Part shown: positions 1 to 7,648 of the stretch, in pieces
How positions within the stretch are numbered: the stretch's first letter is position 1
How the letters are laid out: each line of letters begins with the position of its first letter
Source of the DNA: Bradyrhizobium sp. MOS003
GTDB lineage: Bacteria > Pseudomonadota > Alphaproteobacteria > Rhizobiales > Xanthobacteraceae
Assembly: GCF_003020125.1 (NCBI RefSeq)
Contig: NZ_PYFW01000007.1
Span: 124,001 to 188,000, forward strand
DNA: 64,000 bases
Reading direction: 5' to 3'
The notes under the pieces: generated by a model
What the model saw: only the letters and a program-made list of their open reading frames with translations
Databases searched by the model: none
What the model was told of the DNA's origin: nothing
Position numbers and translations under genes: made by a program

Positions 1-30
1 GCTCCTGCTCCCGGCGCGACTGTGCCGCCC

Positions 31-55
31 GGAACCGGATTCAGCAAGCCTCGTT
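31..55 (+). promoter_or_regulatory. EcfG-type (general stress sigma) promoter
   Basis: GGAAC (31-35) and CGTT (52-55) are separated by exactly 16 bases. This matches the alphaproteobacterial sigma-EcfG consensus GGAAC-N16/17-CGTT. It lies about 100 bp before the DUF1328 start at 156, on the same strand. Stress control of that gene is inferred from the motif. Confidence 0.6.
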
Positions 56-155
56 TGAGCTGTGCCGGTCGTAGGAACCAGTTCCGCGCAGCGAAGTTAG
101 CGTTCCCGAAAAGGGCTTGGGCCGCAGGCTAGCGGCAAGATTTTCGGAGCTGGCG

Positions 156-329
156 ATGACGATCCTGAAATGGGCGCTGATCTTCCTACTGGTCTCCATT
201 GTGGCCGGCGTGCTCGGCTTCACGGGCATTTCGGCCGCCTCCGCCGATATCGCCCGCTTCCTGTTCTACGTCTTCGTCGTGATCTTCCTGGTGCTGCTGA
301 TCCTGGGGTTGACGATCTTCAGGGCGTAG
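156..329 (+). CDS. DUF1328 family small membrane protein
   Basis: This encodes a 57-residue, very hydrophobic protein with two membrane segments (about residues 5-25 and 33-54) joined by a short polar turn with the AASADIA sequence typical of DUF1328 (YtjA-like) proteins. It should sit in the inner membrane; its biochemical role is unknown. The ATG at 156 follows a GGAGC ribosome site and gives the usual family length, whereas an upstream in-frame start at 117 adds only polar residues. The EcfG-type promoter at 31-55 suggests general-stress control, which fits the frequent stress association of such small proteins. The family call is by motif and size. Confidence 0.82.
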   Translation: MTILKWALIFLLVSIVAGVLGFTGISAASADIARFLFYVFVVIFLVLLILGLTIFRA

Positions 330-354
330 CCGGCGCGGATCTCGACCTCGCCCC

Positions 355-441
355 CGTCATGGCCGGGCTCGTCCCGGCCATCCACGCATCGCAACGCACG
401 ACCGAGAGCGGGGATGTCCGAAACAAGCTCGGGCGTGACGA
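355..441. repeat. Palindromic intergenic repeat (cgtcat...gtgacg type)
   Basis: The segment starts with CGTCATGGCCGGGCTCG, has an internal short hairpin (GGCCGGGctcgtCCCGGCC) and ends with a CGGGCGTGACG complement. The same architecture recurs at 49117-49203 and, with other sequence, at 53638-53763. It fills the gap between the DUF1328 and DUF427 genes. Confidence 0.5.
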
Positions 442-454
442 ACTCGTGAGACAT

Positions 455-814
455 TTATTCCACTTCTTCGATCTTCACCTTGTCCGGATAGAAGGCGAGA
501 TGGCCGGAAATCTCGGTCATCGCGGGGAAAGGCGTCTCGTAGGTCCAGATCGCATTGTCCAACGTCTTGCCGTCGGCCTTGACGCTGTAATAGCTGGCGT
601 CGCCCTTGTAGGGGCAATGGGTGGTGCGCTCGGTTCGCTCCAGCAGGGCCATGTTGGCGTCCTCGCGCGGTACATATTGCACCGCCGGGTATTTAGCCTC
701 TTTCAAGGTCAGTGCCTTGCTGGTCTCGGCGATCAAGACGTCGCCCGCGGTGACGCGGACGCGACGGGGATTTTGGGTGATGGTGATGGGGTGGTCGGGC
801 CCTGGAATCTTCAT
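455..814 (-). CDS. DUF427 domain protein
   Basis: A 119-residue soluble protein of the DUF427 family, recognised by the opening PGPDHPITI, the middle segment KYPAVQYVPREDA, the THCPYKGDASYY signature and the closing FYPDKVKIEE. DUF427 proteins are small beta-rich proteins of unproven function; some are annotated as nucleotidyltransferase-like without firm evidence. The start at 814 gives the usual family N-terminus; a start at 853 would add an arginine-rich leader not seen in the family. It is transcribed toward the repeat at 355-441 and is divergent from bolA. No regulatory site is obvious. Confidence 0.85.
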   Translation of the reverse strand: MKIPGPDHPITITQNPRRVRVTAGDVLIAETSKALTLKEAKYPAVQYVPREDANMALLERTERTTHCPYKGDASYYSVKADGKTLDNAIWTYETPFPAMTEISGHLAFYPDKVKIEEVE

Positions 815-1008
815 GATGTCACGCCTTTTCGATCGATCTGCCGCGCGCGGCACTTTGTCGTGCCTTTATCCTGATGGGATCAGGGATATAGTGCCTGAAG
901 GCGTGACGTAGAAGGCCGTTCACGCTAAGTTTCGCCATGCCGACAAGTTTGGCTTTGCAGATTCGACCCCGGCAAGCGATTCTCTGCCGAGACAGGAGCT
1001 AGACCCTA

Positions 1009-1245
1009 ATGCCCATGGACGCCCACGATATCGAGGCGATGATCAAGGCAGCGATCCCCGATGCCCAGGTGACCATCCGTGACCTCGCCGGGGATGGCGA
1101 CCATTATGCCGCGACGGTGATCTCGGAATCCTTCCGCGGCAAGTCCCGCGTCCAGCAGCACCAGATCGTCTATCAATCCCTGCGCGGCCAGATGGGCGGC
1201 GTGCTGCACGCGCTGGCGCTGCAAACCGGCGTGCCGGGCGCCTGA
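1009..1245 (+). CDS. bolA: BolA family protein
   Basis: A 78-residue protein with the compact BolA fold: an N-terminal helix (MDAHDIEAMIKAAIP), a beta strand with the DGDHYAATVISESFRGKSRVQQHQIVY core, and a C-terminal helix ending in HALALQTGVP. BolA proteins bind [2Fe-2S] clusters together with monothiol CGFS glutaredoxins. The partner grxD is at 5433, about 4.2 kb downstream on the same strand. In related genomes the two genes are often close, so the ltrA and egt genes may be an insertion between them (inference). The second Met (1015) is an equally possible start. Confidence 0.93.
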   Translation: MPMDAHDIEAMIKAAIPDAQVTIRDLAGDGDHYAATVISESFRGKSRVQQHQIVYQSLRGQMGGVLHALALQTGVPGA

Positions 1246-1270
1246 CCTGATCGCGCGACGGGAGGCCACG

Positions 1271-2461
1271 ATGGCTGCGGACAATGCTCGCGGTGCGATG
1301 TTTCGCGTCATCGTGCCGAACCAGCACAGCCGTGTCACCAACGTCGAGCTGTTCTTCGACCTGGTCTTCGTCTTCGCCGTCACGCAGGTGTCGCACACGC
1401 TGCTGCACCGTTTCACGCCGCTTGGCGCGGTGCACGTCACGGTGCTGTTTCTCGCGGTGTGGTGGGTGTGGGTCTACACCGCCTGGGTCACCAACTGGCT
1501 CAATCCGGAGCTGACGCCGGTCCGCGTCATGCTCTTCCTGATGATGCTCGGCGGTCTCGTGCTGTCGACGACGATCCCGACCGCCTTCGAAGGGCGGGGC
1601 CTGTGGTTTGCGATCGCTTACGCGACGATGCAAATCGGGCGCACCGCGTTCTGGCTGTTCGCAACGCCGCGGCATAGGACAGCGGTCCGCCACAACGCGA
1701 TCCGCATTCTGACCTGGCTCTCGATCTCCGCGGTGTTGTGGATCGCAGGCGGCCTCTCCGCAGGTGAGACGCGGCTGTGGCTGTGGATTGCGGCAGTCAC
1801 CTGGGAGTACGTCTCGCCGGCGGCGCGCTTCTGGGTTCCCAAGCTCGGTTTCTCGTCGGTCGAGGCCTGGGCCGTCGAGGGCGGTCACATGGCCGAGCGC
1901 TGCTCGCTCTTCGTCATCATCGCGCTCGGCGAAGCCGTCGTGGTCAACGGCGCGACCTTTGCCGAGCTGGAGTGGACCGCGGACAACGTCCTGGCCTTCG
2001 TCTCGGCGCTGGTCGGCGCCATCGCGATGTGGTGGGTTTATTTCCACAAGGGCGCCGAGGCCGGCGCCGAGCGCATTTCGAAGTCCGCCGAATCGGGCCG
2101 GCTGGCGCGGCTTGCCTACACCTATCTGCACATGCCGATCATCGCCGGCATCATCCTGACCGCGGTCTCCGACGAGTTGGTGCTGAAGCACCCGACCGGC
2201 CATTCCGATATACGGACGATCTTGAGCACGATCGGTGGGCCGCTGGTGTTTCTGATCGGCACCATCCTGTTCAAGCACGCGATCCGCGGCTTCCTCCAGC
2301 TCTCGCACGGCATCGGCATTATTCTGCTGCTGGTGCTGTGGTGGTTCGCAGCTAACCTCTCGCCGCTTTGGCTGTCGGTAGGGACGACGGTGATCTTGAT
2401 CGTGGTGGCGGTGTGGGAGTCGATGTCGCTGGGGTCGGCGCCGGAAGAGGCCGAGAAATAG
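1271..2461 (+). CDS. Low temperature requirement protein A (LtrA) family
   Basis: A 396-residue polytopic membrane protein, mostly hydrophobic, with roughly ten to twelve predicted membrane segments. The N-terminal VELFFDLVFVFAVTQVSH and the central GHMAERCSLFVIIALGEAVVV are hallmarks of the LtrA family, first linked to growth of Listeria at low temperature. No substrate is established. It starts 25 bp after bolA with an upstream GGAGG, so the two may be cotranscribed. Its stop is 7 bp before the small secreted protein at 2469. Confidence 0.88.
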   Translation: MAADNARGAMFRVIVPNQHSRVTNVELFFDLVFVFAVTQVSHTLLHRFTPLGAVHVTVLFLAVWWVWVYTAWVTNWLNPELTPVRVMLFLMMLGGLVLSTTIPTAFEGRGLWFAIAYATMQIGRTAFWLFATPRHRTAVRHNAIRILTWLSISAVLWIAGGLSAGETRLWLWIAAVTWEYVSPAARFWVPKLGFSSVEAWAVEGGHMAERCSLFVIIALGEAVVVNGATFAELEWTADNVLAFVSALVGAIAMWWVYFHKGAEAGAERISKSAESGRLARLAYTYLHMPIIAGIILTAVSDELVLKHPTGHSDIRTILSTIGGPLVFLIGTILFKHAIRGFLQLSHGIGIILLLVLWWFAANLSPLWLSVGTTVILIVVAVWESMSLGSAPEEAEK

Positions 2462-2468
2462 GCGAGGG

Positions 2469-2840
2469 ATGCGGCGCCTCATCATCCTCGGTGCTGCAAT
2501 CGCCGCAGTCCTGACCATTGAGGAAGCCATGATGGGTTGGATGCTTGGCCATCGGCCGGCAGCCTGCCAAGCCATCGGCGGAAAGCCGGCGGGCGGACGA
2601 TGCGTCACGCCCTTGTGCTACTGGCAGGGCGATTGCGGGCAATGGGCGAACCCGACGCAGTGGGCCGATCGCATCAAGCCGGGTGACCCGATCTCGAAGG
2701 TGGTTTTTTGGCTGGGTAATCCACTCAAGCGCGACGGTGAGTCTTTTTCATGGTCGTGTGGGAAGCCGCACACCGATAGTTTTCGCGCCATCATCCGGGA
2801 TGAGCGGCTGGTGGCGGTGGAGGCCTGCAAGCCTGATTGA
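2469..2840 (+). CDS. Small exported hypothetical protein, possibly BamE/SmpA-like
   Basis: A 123-residue protein with a hydrophobic N-terminal segment (about residues 3-20) that looks like a signal anchor, followed by a domain with six cysteines. The stretch around residues 70-95 (GDPISKVVFWLGNPLKRDGESFSWSCG) resembles the start of SmpA/BamE lipoprotein domains, in which a helix pair precedes a GxP turn, but there is no lipobox. This resemblance is weak and the function is unknown. It directly follows ltrA with a 7-bp gap and likely shares its transcript. Confidence 0.6.
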   Translation: MRRLIILGAAIAAVLTIEEAMMGWMLGHRPAACQAIGGKPAGGRCVTPLCYWQGDCGQWANPTQWADRIKPGDPISKVVFWLGNPLKRDGESFSWSCGKPHTDSFRAIIRDERLVAVEACKPD

Positions 2841-2876
2841 CGCCCGCCCAATGGCGAGCGTCAGGCGTGAGCGCGT

Positions 2877-3848
2877 TTACTCCGCCACCTCCAGCGCGTG
2901 CACCGAGAACATCCTGGCCGCATCCGTCCAGCTCTCGCGCACCCGCCAGCCGGCGCCGTGTGCCAGCGCCGCAAAACGCTCCAGGCTGTATTTGTAGCTG
3001 TTCTCGGTGTGGATGCTCTCGCCCGGACGGAACGAGAAGCTGGTGCCGAGCAGGCGCACGGTCTGGCTCTTCTTGCTGATCAGGTGCATCTCGATGCGAT
3101 GCCGCTCGCGATTGTAGATGGCGCGATGGGTAAAGGCGGAGAGGTCGAAATTGCCGCCGAGCTCGCGGTTGATCCGGACGAGAACATTGAGATTGAAGCG
3201 GGCGGTGACGCCGGCAGCATCGTTGTAGGCATCCAGCAAGACGCGCTCGTCCTTCTCGAGGTCGGCGCCAATGATCATCTGCGCGCCCCGGCCCAGGATC
3301 TCGCGTGCGCTCTTCAGGAAAGCCTGGGCTTCATGCGGCTCGAAATTGCCGATGGTCGACCCCGGGAAGAAGCCGACCTTGGGCATTGATGCGACCTGCT
3401 TGGGCAGCTCGAACGGCGTGGTGAAGTCGGCCGCGACCGGATAGATGCCGAGCGAGGGGAAATCGCGCTTCAGGCCGTTCGCCTGTGCCTTGAGGAAGTC
3501 ACCGGAGATGTCGACGGGGACATAGGCCGCAAAGCTGCAATGGTTCAGCAGCAGGCGAACCTTCGTCGTCGCGCCCGCGCCGAATTCGACCAGCGCGGCA
3601 TGCTCCGGAATGATCTTCGCGATCTCGCTGCCACGATCCTTCAGGATCGAGAGCTCGGTGCGCGTCGGATAATATTCCGGCAGCTTCGTGATCGCCTCGA
3701 ACAGCTCCGATCCGGTCGCGTCGTAGAAATACTTCGGGGACAGCTTTTTCGGCTGCTGCGAGAGGTCCTCGATCGCCTCGCGGGCGAAAGCGGTGGTCTG
3801 CTCGTCGGGAAGATGGGCTTCGGCCAAAGCGCTGGCATGCACATTCAT
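2877..3848 (-). CDS. egtD: L-histidine N(alpha)-methyltransferase EgtD
   Basis: A 323-residue SAM-dependent methyltransferase that converts histidine to hercynine (trimethylhistidine), the first committed step of ergothioneine synthesis. Family signatures are the N-terminal LSQQPKKLSPKYFYDATGSELFE, the SAM loop LVEFGAGATTKVRLLL and the FFPGSTIGNFEP segment. Start choice: the ATG at 3848 is preceded by a clear AGGAGAG; a longer frame from 3881 lacks such a site. It is the second gene of an egtB-egtD operon (48-bp gap) read from the promoter at 5166-5190. Confidence 0.95.
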   Translation of the reverse strand: MNVHASALAEAHLPDEQTTAFAREAIEDLSQQPKKLSPKYFYDATGSELFEAITKLPEYYPTRTELSILKDRGSEIAKIIPEHAALVEFGAGATTKVRLLLNHCSFAAYVPVDISGDFLKAQANGLKRDFPSLGIYPVAADFTTPFELPKQVASMPKVGFFPGSTIGNFEPHEAQAFLKSAREILGRGAQMIIGADLEKDERVLLDAYNDAAGVTARFNLNVLVRINRELGGNFDLSAFTHRAIYNRERHRIEMHLISKKSQTVRLLGTSFSFRPGESIHTENSYKYSLERFAALAHGAGWRVRESWTDAARMFSVHALEVAE

Positions 3849-3896
3849 GATACTCTCCTGAACGCGCTGTCCGGCGCGCATTTGTCGTCGGAAATG

Positions 3897-5141
3897 TTAG
3901 TCGTAATCGGCGAGCCGGAGTCCGGTGAACTGCCAGCGGTGGTGCGGATAGAAGAAGTTGCGATAAGTGATACGGCTGTGGCCATCCGGAGTTGCAAGCG
4001 AGGAGCCGCGCAGCACCAGCTGGTTGACCATGAACTTGCCGTTGTACTCGCCGAGCGCGCCTTCGATGGCGCGATAGCCGGGATAGGGGGTGTAGGAGCT
4101 GCGGGTCCACTGCCAGACGATGCCGAAGGCGTCGTTGAGCTGGCCGGCGCGGGCCGCGACCTCCCATTCCATCTCGGTCGGCAGATGCTTTCCGGCCCAG
4201 CGCGCGAAAGCGTCCGCCTCGTAGTAGCTGATATGGCAGACCGGCGCGTTGGGTTCGACCGGCTTCACACCCGCCAGCGTCATCACGTGCCACTGGCCAT
4301 CGATCTCGCGCCAGTGACCCGGGGCCTGCCAGTCTTCCTTGCTGGCCGCGGCGAAGCCGTCCATCAGCCACAGCGTTGCTTTCGCGTAGCCCCCGTCGCG
4401 CATGAAGGCGAGCCATTCGGCATTGGTGACGAGATTGCGGGCGATCTTGACCGGGCCGACCAGGGCGCGATGCGCCGGCTTCTCGTTGTCGAAATGAAAG
4501 CTGTCGTCGACATGGCCGACGGTGTGGATGCCCTCGTTCAGTGTCAGCCAGTCATCTGCGGCGCGCGCCGCGGCCGGGAAGCGCCAGTCCTGGTCGTAGG
4601 CCGGATAGACCGGGTTCTGCGCAAAGGCGTGCAGGATGTCGGTGAACATCAATTCCTGGTGTTGCTGCTCGTGGTTGAGCCCGACCTCGACCAGTGGTGC
4701 GATCTCGCGAAGCTTGTCCGTGCCGGTTTCGCGGAAATATTTGACGACGGCCGCATCGACATAGCCGCGATAGGCGCCGACCTCGTTTGCGCTGGGACGG
4801 GTGATATCCCCGCGATGATTGCGGGCGTGACGCGGGCCGGCGCTGACGTAATAGGAATTGAACAGGAACGCGAAATCGGGGTGGAAGGGCCTGTAGCCAG
4901 CCGCGTGCTCGCCGAGCAGGAATTGCTCCCAGAACCAGGTGGTATGGGCCCGGTGCCATTTCGTCGGGCTCGCATCGGGCATGGACTGGATCTGTTGGTC
5001 TTCCGGAGAAAGCGGCGCAGCCCGGCGTTCGGTCTCGTTGCGGACGGCGAGAAAAGCGTCTTCCAGCCGCCGGGCGAGGTTGCCGGCGGTGGACAGTGAC
5101 GAAAGCGAGGGGGCGGCCGTAGCGGAGGCTTGTTTCGTCAC
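3897..5141 (-). CDS. egtB: Ergothioneine biosynthesis protein EgtB (hercynine sulfoxide synthase)
   Basis: A 414-residue non-heme iron enzyme that joins a thiol donor to hercynine with oxygen. The N-terminal DinB-like domain holds the iron ligands: His66 in RAHTTWFWE and the HEQQHQE motif (His157, His161). The C-terminal half is a formylglycine-enzyme-like sulfatase-modifying domain (CHISYYEADAFARWAGKHLPTEMEWE). I choose the GTG at 5141, which follows CTGGAGAA; an ATG at 5192 would lie upstream of the EcfG-type promoter at 5166-5190 and so would not be in the message. No egtA, egtC or egtE is seen, so the C-S lyase and the thiol-donor route are outside the window. Confidence 0.93.
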   Translation of the reverse strand: MTKQASATAAPSLSSLSTAGNLARRLEDAFLAVRNETERRAAPLSPEDQQIQSMPDASPTKWHRAHTTWFWEQFLLGEHAAGYRPFHPDFAFLFNSYYVSAGPRHARNHRGDITRPSANEVGAYRGYVDAAVVKYFRETGTDKLREIAPLVEVGLNHEQQHQELMFTDILHAFAQNPVYPAYDQDWRFPAAARAADDWLTLNEGIHTVGHVDDSFHFDNEKPAHRALVGPVKIARNLVTNAEWLAFMRDGGYAKATLWLMDGFAAASKEDWQAPGHWREIDGQWHVMTLAGVKPVEPNAPVCHISYYEADAFARWAGKHLPTEMEWEVAARAGQLNDAFGIVWQWTRSSYTPYPGYRAIEGALGEYNGKFMVNQLVLRGSSLATPDGHSRITYRNFFYPHHRWQFTGLRLADYD

Positions 5142-5165
5142 GTTTTTCTCCAGACAGGACAAGAG

Positions 5166-5190
5166 AACGTTGTTGGCGTTGCCCGGTTCC
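5166..5190 (-). promoter_or_regulatory. EcfG-type promoter of egtB-egtD
   Basis: On the minus strand GGAAC (5190-5186) is followed after exactly 16 bases by CGTT (5169-5166), a full match to the EcfG consensus. The predicted transcript would begin about 15-20 bases before the ribosome site CTGGAGAA and the GTG start at 5141. Geometry and match together make this one of the best supported promoters in the window. Confidence 0.72.
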
Positions 5191-5432
5191 AAAACCTGGG
5201 TTCGTCCTACATAGGGGCTTCGTTACGGTATGAAAGTCCTCCCCGGCGATGATATTGATGTCACCAGCCTATGGACCCAGCTGGGGGGCGAGTCGGCCAG
5301 CGGGGGCATGTCGCCGCCATTTTACTTTGGATGCACAACGGTTTGGGCTACATATATGGGCAGGTATCGGGTTAGATCGGCTGAGCCGGCCCGAAGCGAT
5401 CGGAGTGGGCTCGGCCCCAGAAGGACACGGAA

Positions 5433-5759
5433 ATGAGCATCGAGGAATTCATCGCAAACGAAGTGAAGTCGAACGACGTGGTTCTGTTCATGAAGGGCAC
5501 TCCGCAATTTCCGCAATGCGGTTTCTCCGGCCAGGTCGTCCAGATCCTCGACCATGTCGGGGTCGGCTATAAGGGCCTCAACGTTCTCGAATCCGCCGAA
5601 CTGCGCGACGGCATCAAGACCTTCTCCAATTGGCCGACGATCCCCCAGCTCTATGTGAAGGGCGAGTTCGTGGGCGGCTGCGACATCGTCCGCGAGATGT
5701 TCCAGGCTGGCGAATTGCAGCAGCTTCTCACCGAGAAGGGCGTCGTCGTCGCGGCCTGA
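5433..5759 (+). CDS. grxD: Monothiol glutaredoxin, CGFS type (Grx4/GrxD)
   Basis: A 108-residue monothiol glutaredoxin with the diagnostic FPQCGFSGQVV active site (Cys29 by my count), the TIPQLYVKGEFVGGCDIV glutathione-binding stretch and the usual family length. CGFS glutaredoxins carry and deliver [2Fe-2S] clusters and pair with BolA proteins; bolA is upstream at 1009. The ATG follows AAGGACACGGAA. The 290-bp gap upstream separates it from the divergent egt operon. The macro-domain gene begins 3 bp after its stop and is probably cotranscribed. Confidence 0.96.
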   Translation: MSIEEFIANEVKSNDVVLFMKGTPQFPQCGFSGQVVQILDHVGVGYKGLNVLESAELRDGIKTFSNWPTIPQLYVKGEFVGGCDIVREMFQAGELQQLLTEKGVVVAA

Positions 5760-5762
5760 TGC

Positions 5763-6314
5763 GTGACCGTGCTGACGCGCCGGATTGGCGGCGCCGAGCT
5801 CGAGGTCATCGTCGCCGACATCACCACGCTGGGCGTTGACGCCATCGTCAACGCCGCGAATACGTCGCTCCTTGGCGGAGGCGGTGTGGACGGTGCAATC
5901 CATCGGGCCGCCGGGCCCGATCTGGTCGCCGAATCCCGCATGCTCCAAGGCTGTAAGACGGGCGATGCCAAGATCACCAAAGGCTACCGGCTTAGGGCTG
6001 CCCACGTGATCCACACCGTTGGGCCGGTCTGGAACGGCGGTACGGTGGGCGAAGACGATCTGCTCGCCTCCTGTTATCGCCGTTCGATGGCGCTGTGTGG
6101 GAAGCACAGACTGACCTCGGTGGCATTCCCCGCGATTTCGACCGGCATTTTCCGCTTCCCCGCCGACCGGGCTGCCGACATTGCGGTGCGCACGACGGTC
6201 GAGGGGCTCTCGGCAGCGCCGTCCGTGACTCGTGTCGTGTTCTGCTGCTTCGCCGAGCCCAGTGCCAAACTCCATGCCGCGGCGCTTGCGCGACACCCCG
6301 GCCCTTGTGCCTGA
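5763..6314 (+). CDS. Macro domain protein (O-acetyl-ADP-ribose deacetylase type)
   Basis: A 183-residue single macro domain of the YmdB/MacroD class. Visible motifs are the VIVADITTLGVDAIVNAAN nucleotide-binding strand, the LLGGGGVDGAIHRAAG catalytic loop with the GGGGVD sequence, and VAFPAISTGIFRFP for the distal ribose. These proteins hydrolyse O-acetyl-ADP-ribose or remove ADP-ribose from proteins and nucleic acids. It starts with GTG 3 bp after grxD, so translation is probably coupled. No odd features. Confidence 0.92.
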   Translation: MTVLTRRIGGAELEVIVADITTLGVDAIVNAANTSLLGGGGVDGAIHRAAGPDLVAESRMLQGCKTGDAKITKGYRLRAAHVIHTVGPVWNGGTVGEDDLLASCYRRSMALCGKHRLTSVAFPAISTGIFRFPADRAADIAVRTTVEGLSAAPSVTRVVFCCFAEPSAKLHAAALARHPGPCA

Positions 6315-6360
6315 TGATGCGGCCGGTACACTCCGCCGGACCATGTTCCGGGGAGGGGAT

Positions 6361-7647
6361 ATGATTTCGAAGTCTGGACTGCGTGCGCTGGTCTGCGGCG
6401 CGCTGGTGTCGGTCGGCGCGATGTCGCTGGCGCGAGCCGAGGGCACCTACGAGATTCCGGCCGGCGCGCATTTCAATCAGGACAAGCTCGGCAAGATCAG
6501 CGAGTTCTTCAAGAACGAGGTCGAGACCGGCAAGATCGCCGGCGCGACTGTCCTGATCAAGCAGCACGGTAAACCGGTCTACCACGAAGCCTTCGGCGTG
6601 CAGGACGTGGTCAGCAAGGCGCCGATCACCGACAAGACCATCTTCCGCCTGTTCTCGATGAGCAAGGCGCTCACGTCGGTGGTCGCGGTGCGGTTGATCG
6701 AGGATGGCAAGATCAAGTTGGATGATCCCGTTTCGAAGTACATCCCGTCCTTTGCCAACGTGAAGGTCGGCGTCGAGAAGAAGGCGGAGGACGGCACCAA
6801 GTCGCTCGAGCTGGTGCCGCCGAACAGGCCGATGACGGTGCACGATCTGATGACGCACACATCGGGCATTACCTATGGTTTCTATGGCGACAGCCTGGTC
6901 CGCAAGGCCTATCGCGAGGCCAACATCTATGCCGGTGATTTCGACCTCGCCGAGTTCGCCGAGCGCATCGCTAAACTGCCGCTGCACAACCAGCCGGGCG
7001 CGCTCTGGCAATACGGCCATTCCACCGACGTGCTGGCACGCGTGATGGAGATCGCGGCCGGCAAGCCGCTGATCGACATCATGCGGGAGAAGCTGCTCGA
7101 CCCGCTCGGCATGGTTGATACCGGCTTCTTCGTCACGGCTCCCGAGAAGCAGAAGCTGCTGGCGCAGCCGGTGCCGAACGACAGCGATTTCCGGGTCGGC
7201 CGGATCAACGATCCGACGGTGGCCAAGAAGATCCAGTTCGCCAGCGGCGGCATGGTGACGACCATGGCCGACTATGAGCGCTTCGCGCAGATGCTGCTCA
7301 ACGGTGGCAGTCTCGACGGCAAAACGATTCTCAAGCCCGAGACGTTCAAGCTGATGACGACCGATCAGATCGGTCCAAAGTCGGGCGTCGATCGCGATTA
7401 TTTCTACTTCCCCGGCGACGGTTTCGGCTTCGGTCTCGGGCTCGCCGTCCGCACCGATCCCGGTAACGCCAAGCCACCGCCGCCCGGTGATCTTGGCGAA
7501 CTGAAATGGGACGGCGCCTCCGGCTGCTATTTCGTGATCGATCCCAAGCAGGACATGTTCTTCGTGCTGCTGGAGCAGACCCCGACCGAGCGCCAGCGCG
7601 TGCAGCGGACATTGAAGCAGCTGGTCTATGAAGCCATGGAAAAGTGA
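6361..7647 (+). CDS. Exported serine hydrolase of the beta-lactamase (class C/EstB) family
   Basis: A 428-residue protein with a cleavable-looking signal peptide (residues 1-26, ending SLARA). The serine-beta-lactamase fold is shown by S99-M-S-K102 (SxxK), the YGH triad replacing the usual YxN (in ALWQYGHSTD), and GFGFGLGLAV near the C-terminus. Members act as esterases, D-aminopeptidases or carboxypeptidases more often than true lactamases, so resistance should not be inferred. The ATG at 6361 follows GGGGAGGGGAT. It is paralogous to the gene starting 1 bp after its stop, a tandem duplication. Confidence 0.9.
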   Translation: MISKSGLRALVCGALVSVGAMSLARAEGTYEIPAGAHFNQDKLGKISEFFKNEVETGKIAGATVLIKQHGKPVYHEAFGVQDVVSKAPITDKTIFRLFSMSKALTSVVAVRLIEDGKIKLDDPVSKYIPSFANVKVGVEKKAEDGTKSLELVPPNRPMTVHDLMTHTSGITYGFYGDSLVRKAYREANIYAGDFDLAEFAERIAKLPLHNQPGALWQYGHSTDVLARVMEIAAGKPLIDIMREKLLDPLGMVDTGFFVTAPEKQKLLAQPVPNDSDFRVGRINDPTVAKKIQFASGGMVTTMADYERFAQMLLNGGSLDGKTILKPETFKLMTTDQIGPKSGVDRDYFYFPGDGFGFGLGLAVRTDPGNAKPPPPGDLGELKWDGASGCYFVIDPKQDMFFVLLEQTPTERQRVQRTLKQLVYEAMEK

Positions 7648-7648
7648 G

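Noticed and set aside
74..104. Second GGAAC (74-78) as another EcfG promoter
   Set aside because: CGTT lies 22 bases away and the base set at N16 is AGTT; the site at 31-55 is far better.
1043..2608. A 521-codon open frame antisense to ltrA, rich in Arg, Asp, His and Gln
   Set aside because: It is the complement of a real gene in GC-rich DNA; composition is not protein-like and ltrA has clear family motifs.
3540..5099. A 519-codon frame antisense to egtB/egtD
   Set aside because: Both egt genes have catalytic motifs and ribosome sites; the antisense frame has neither.
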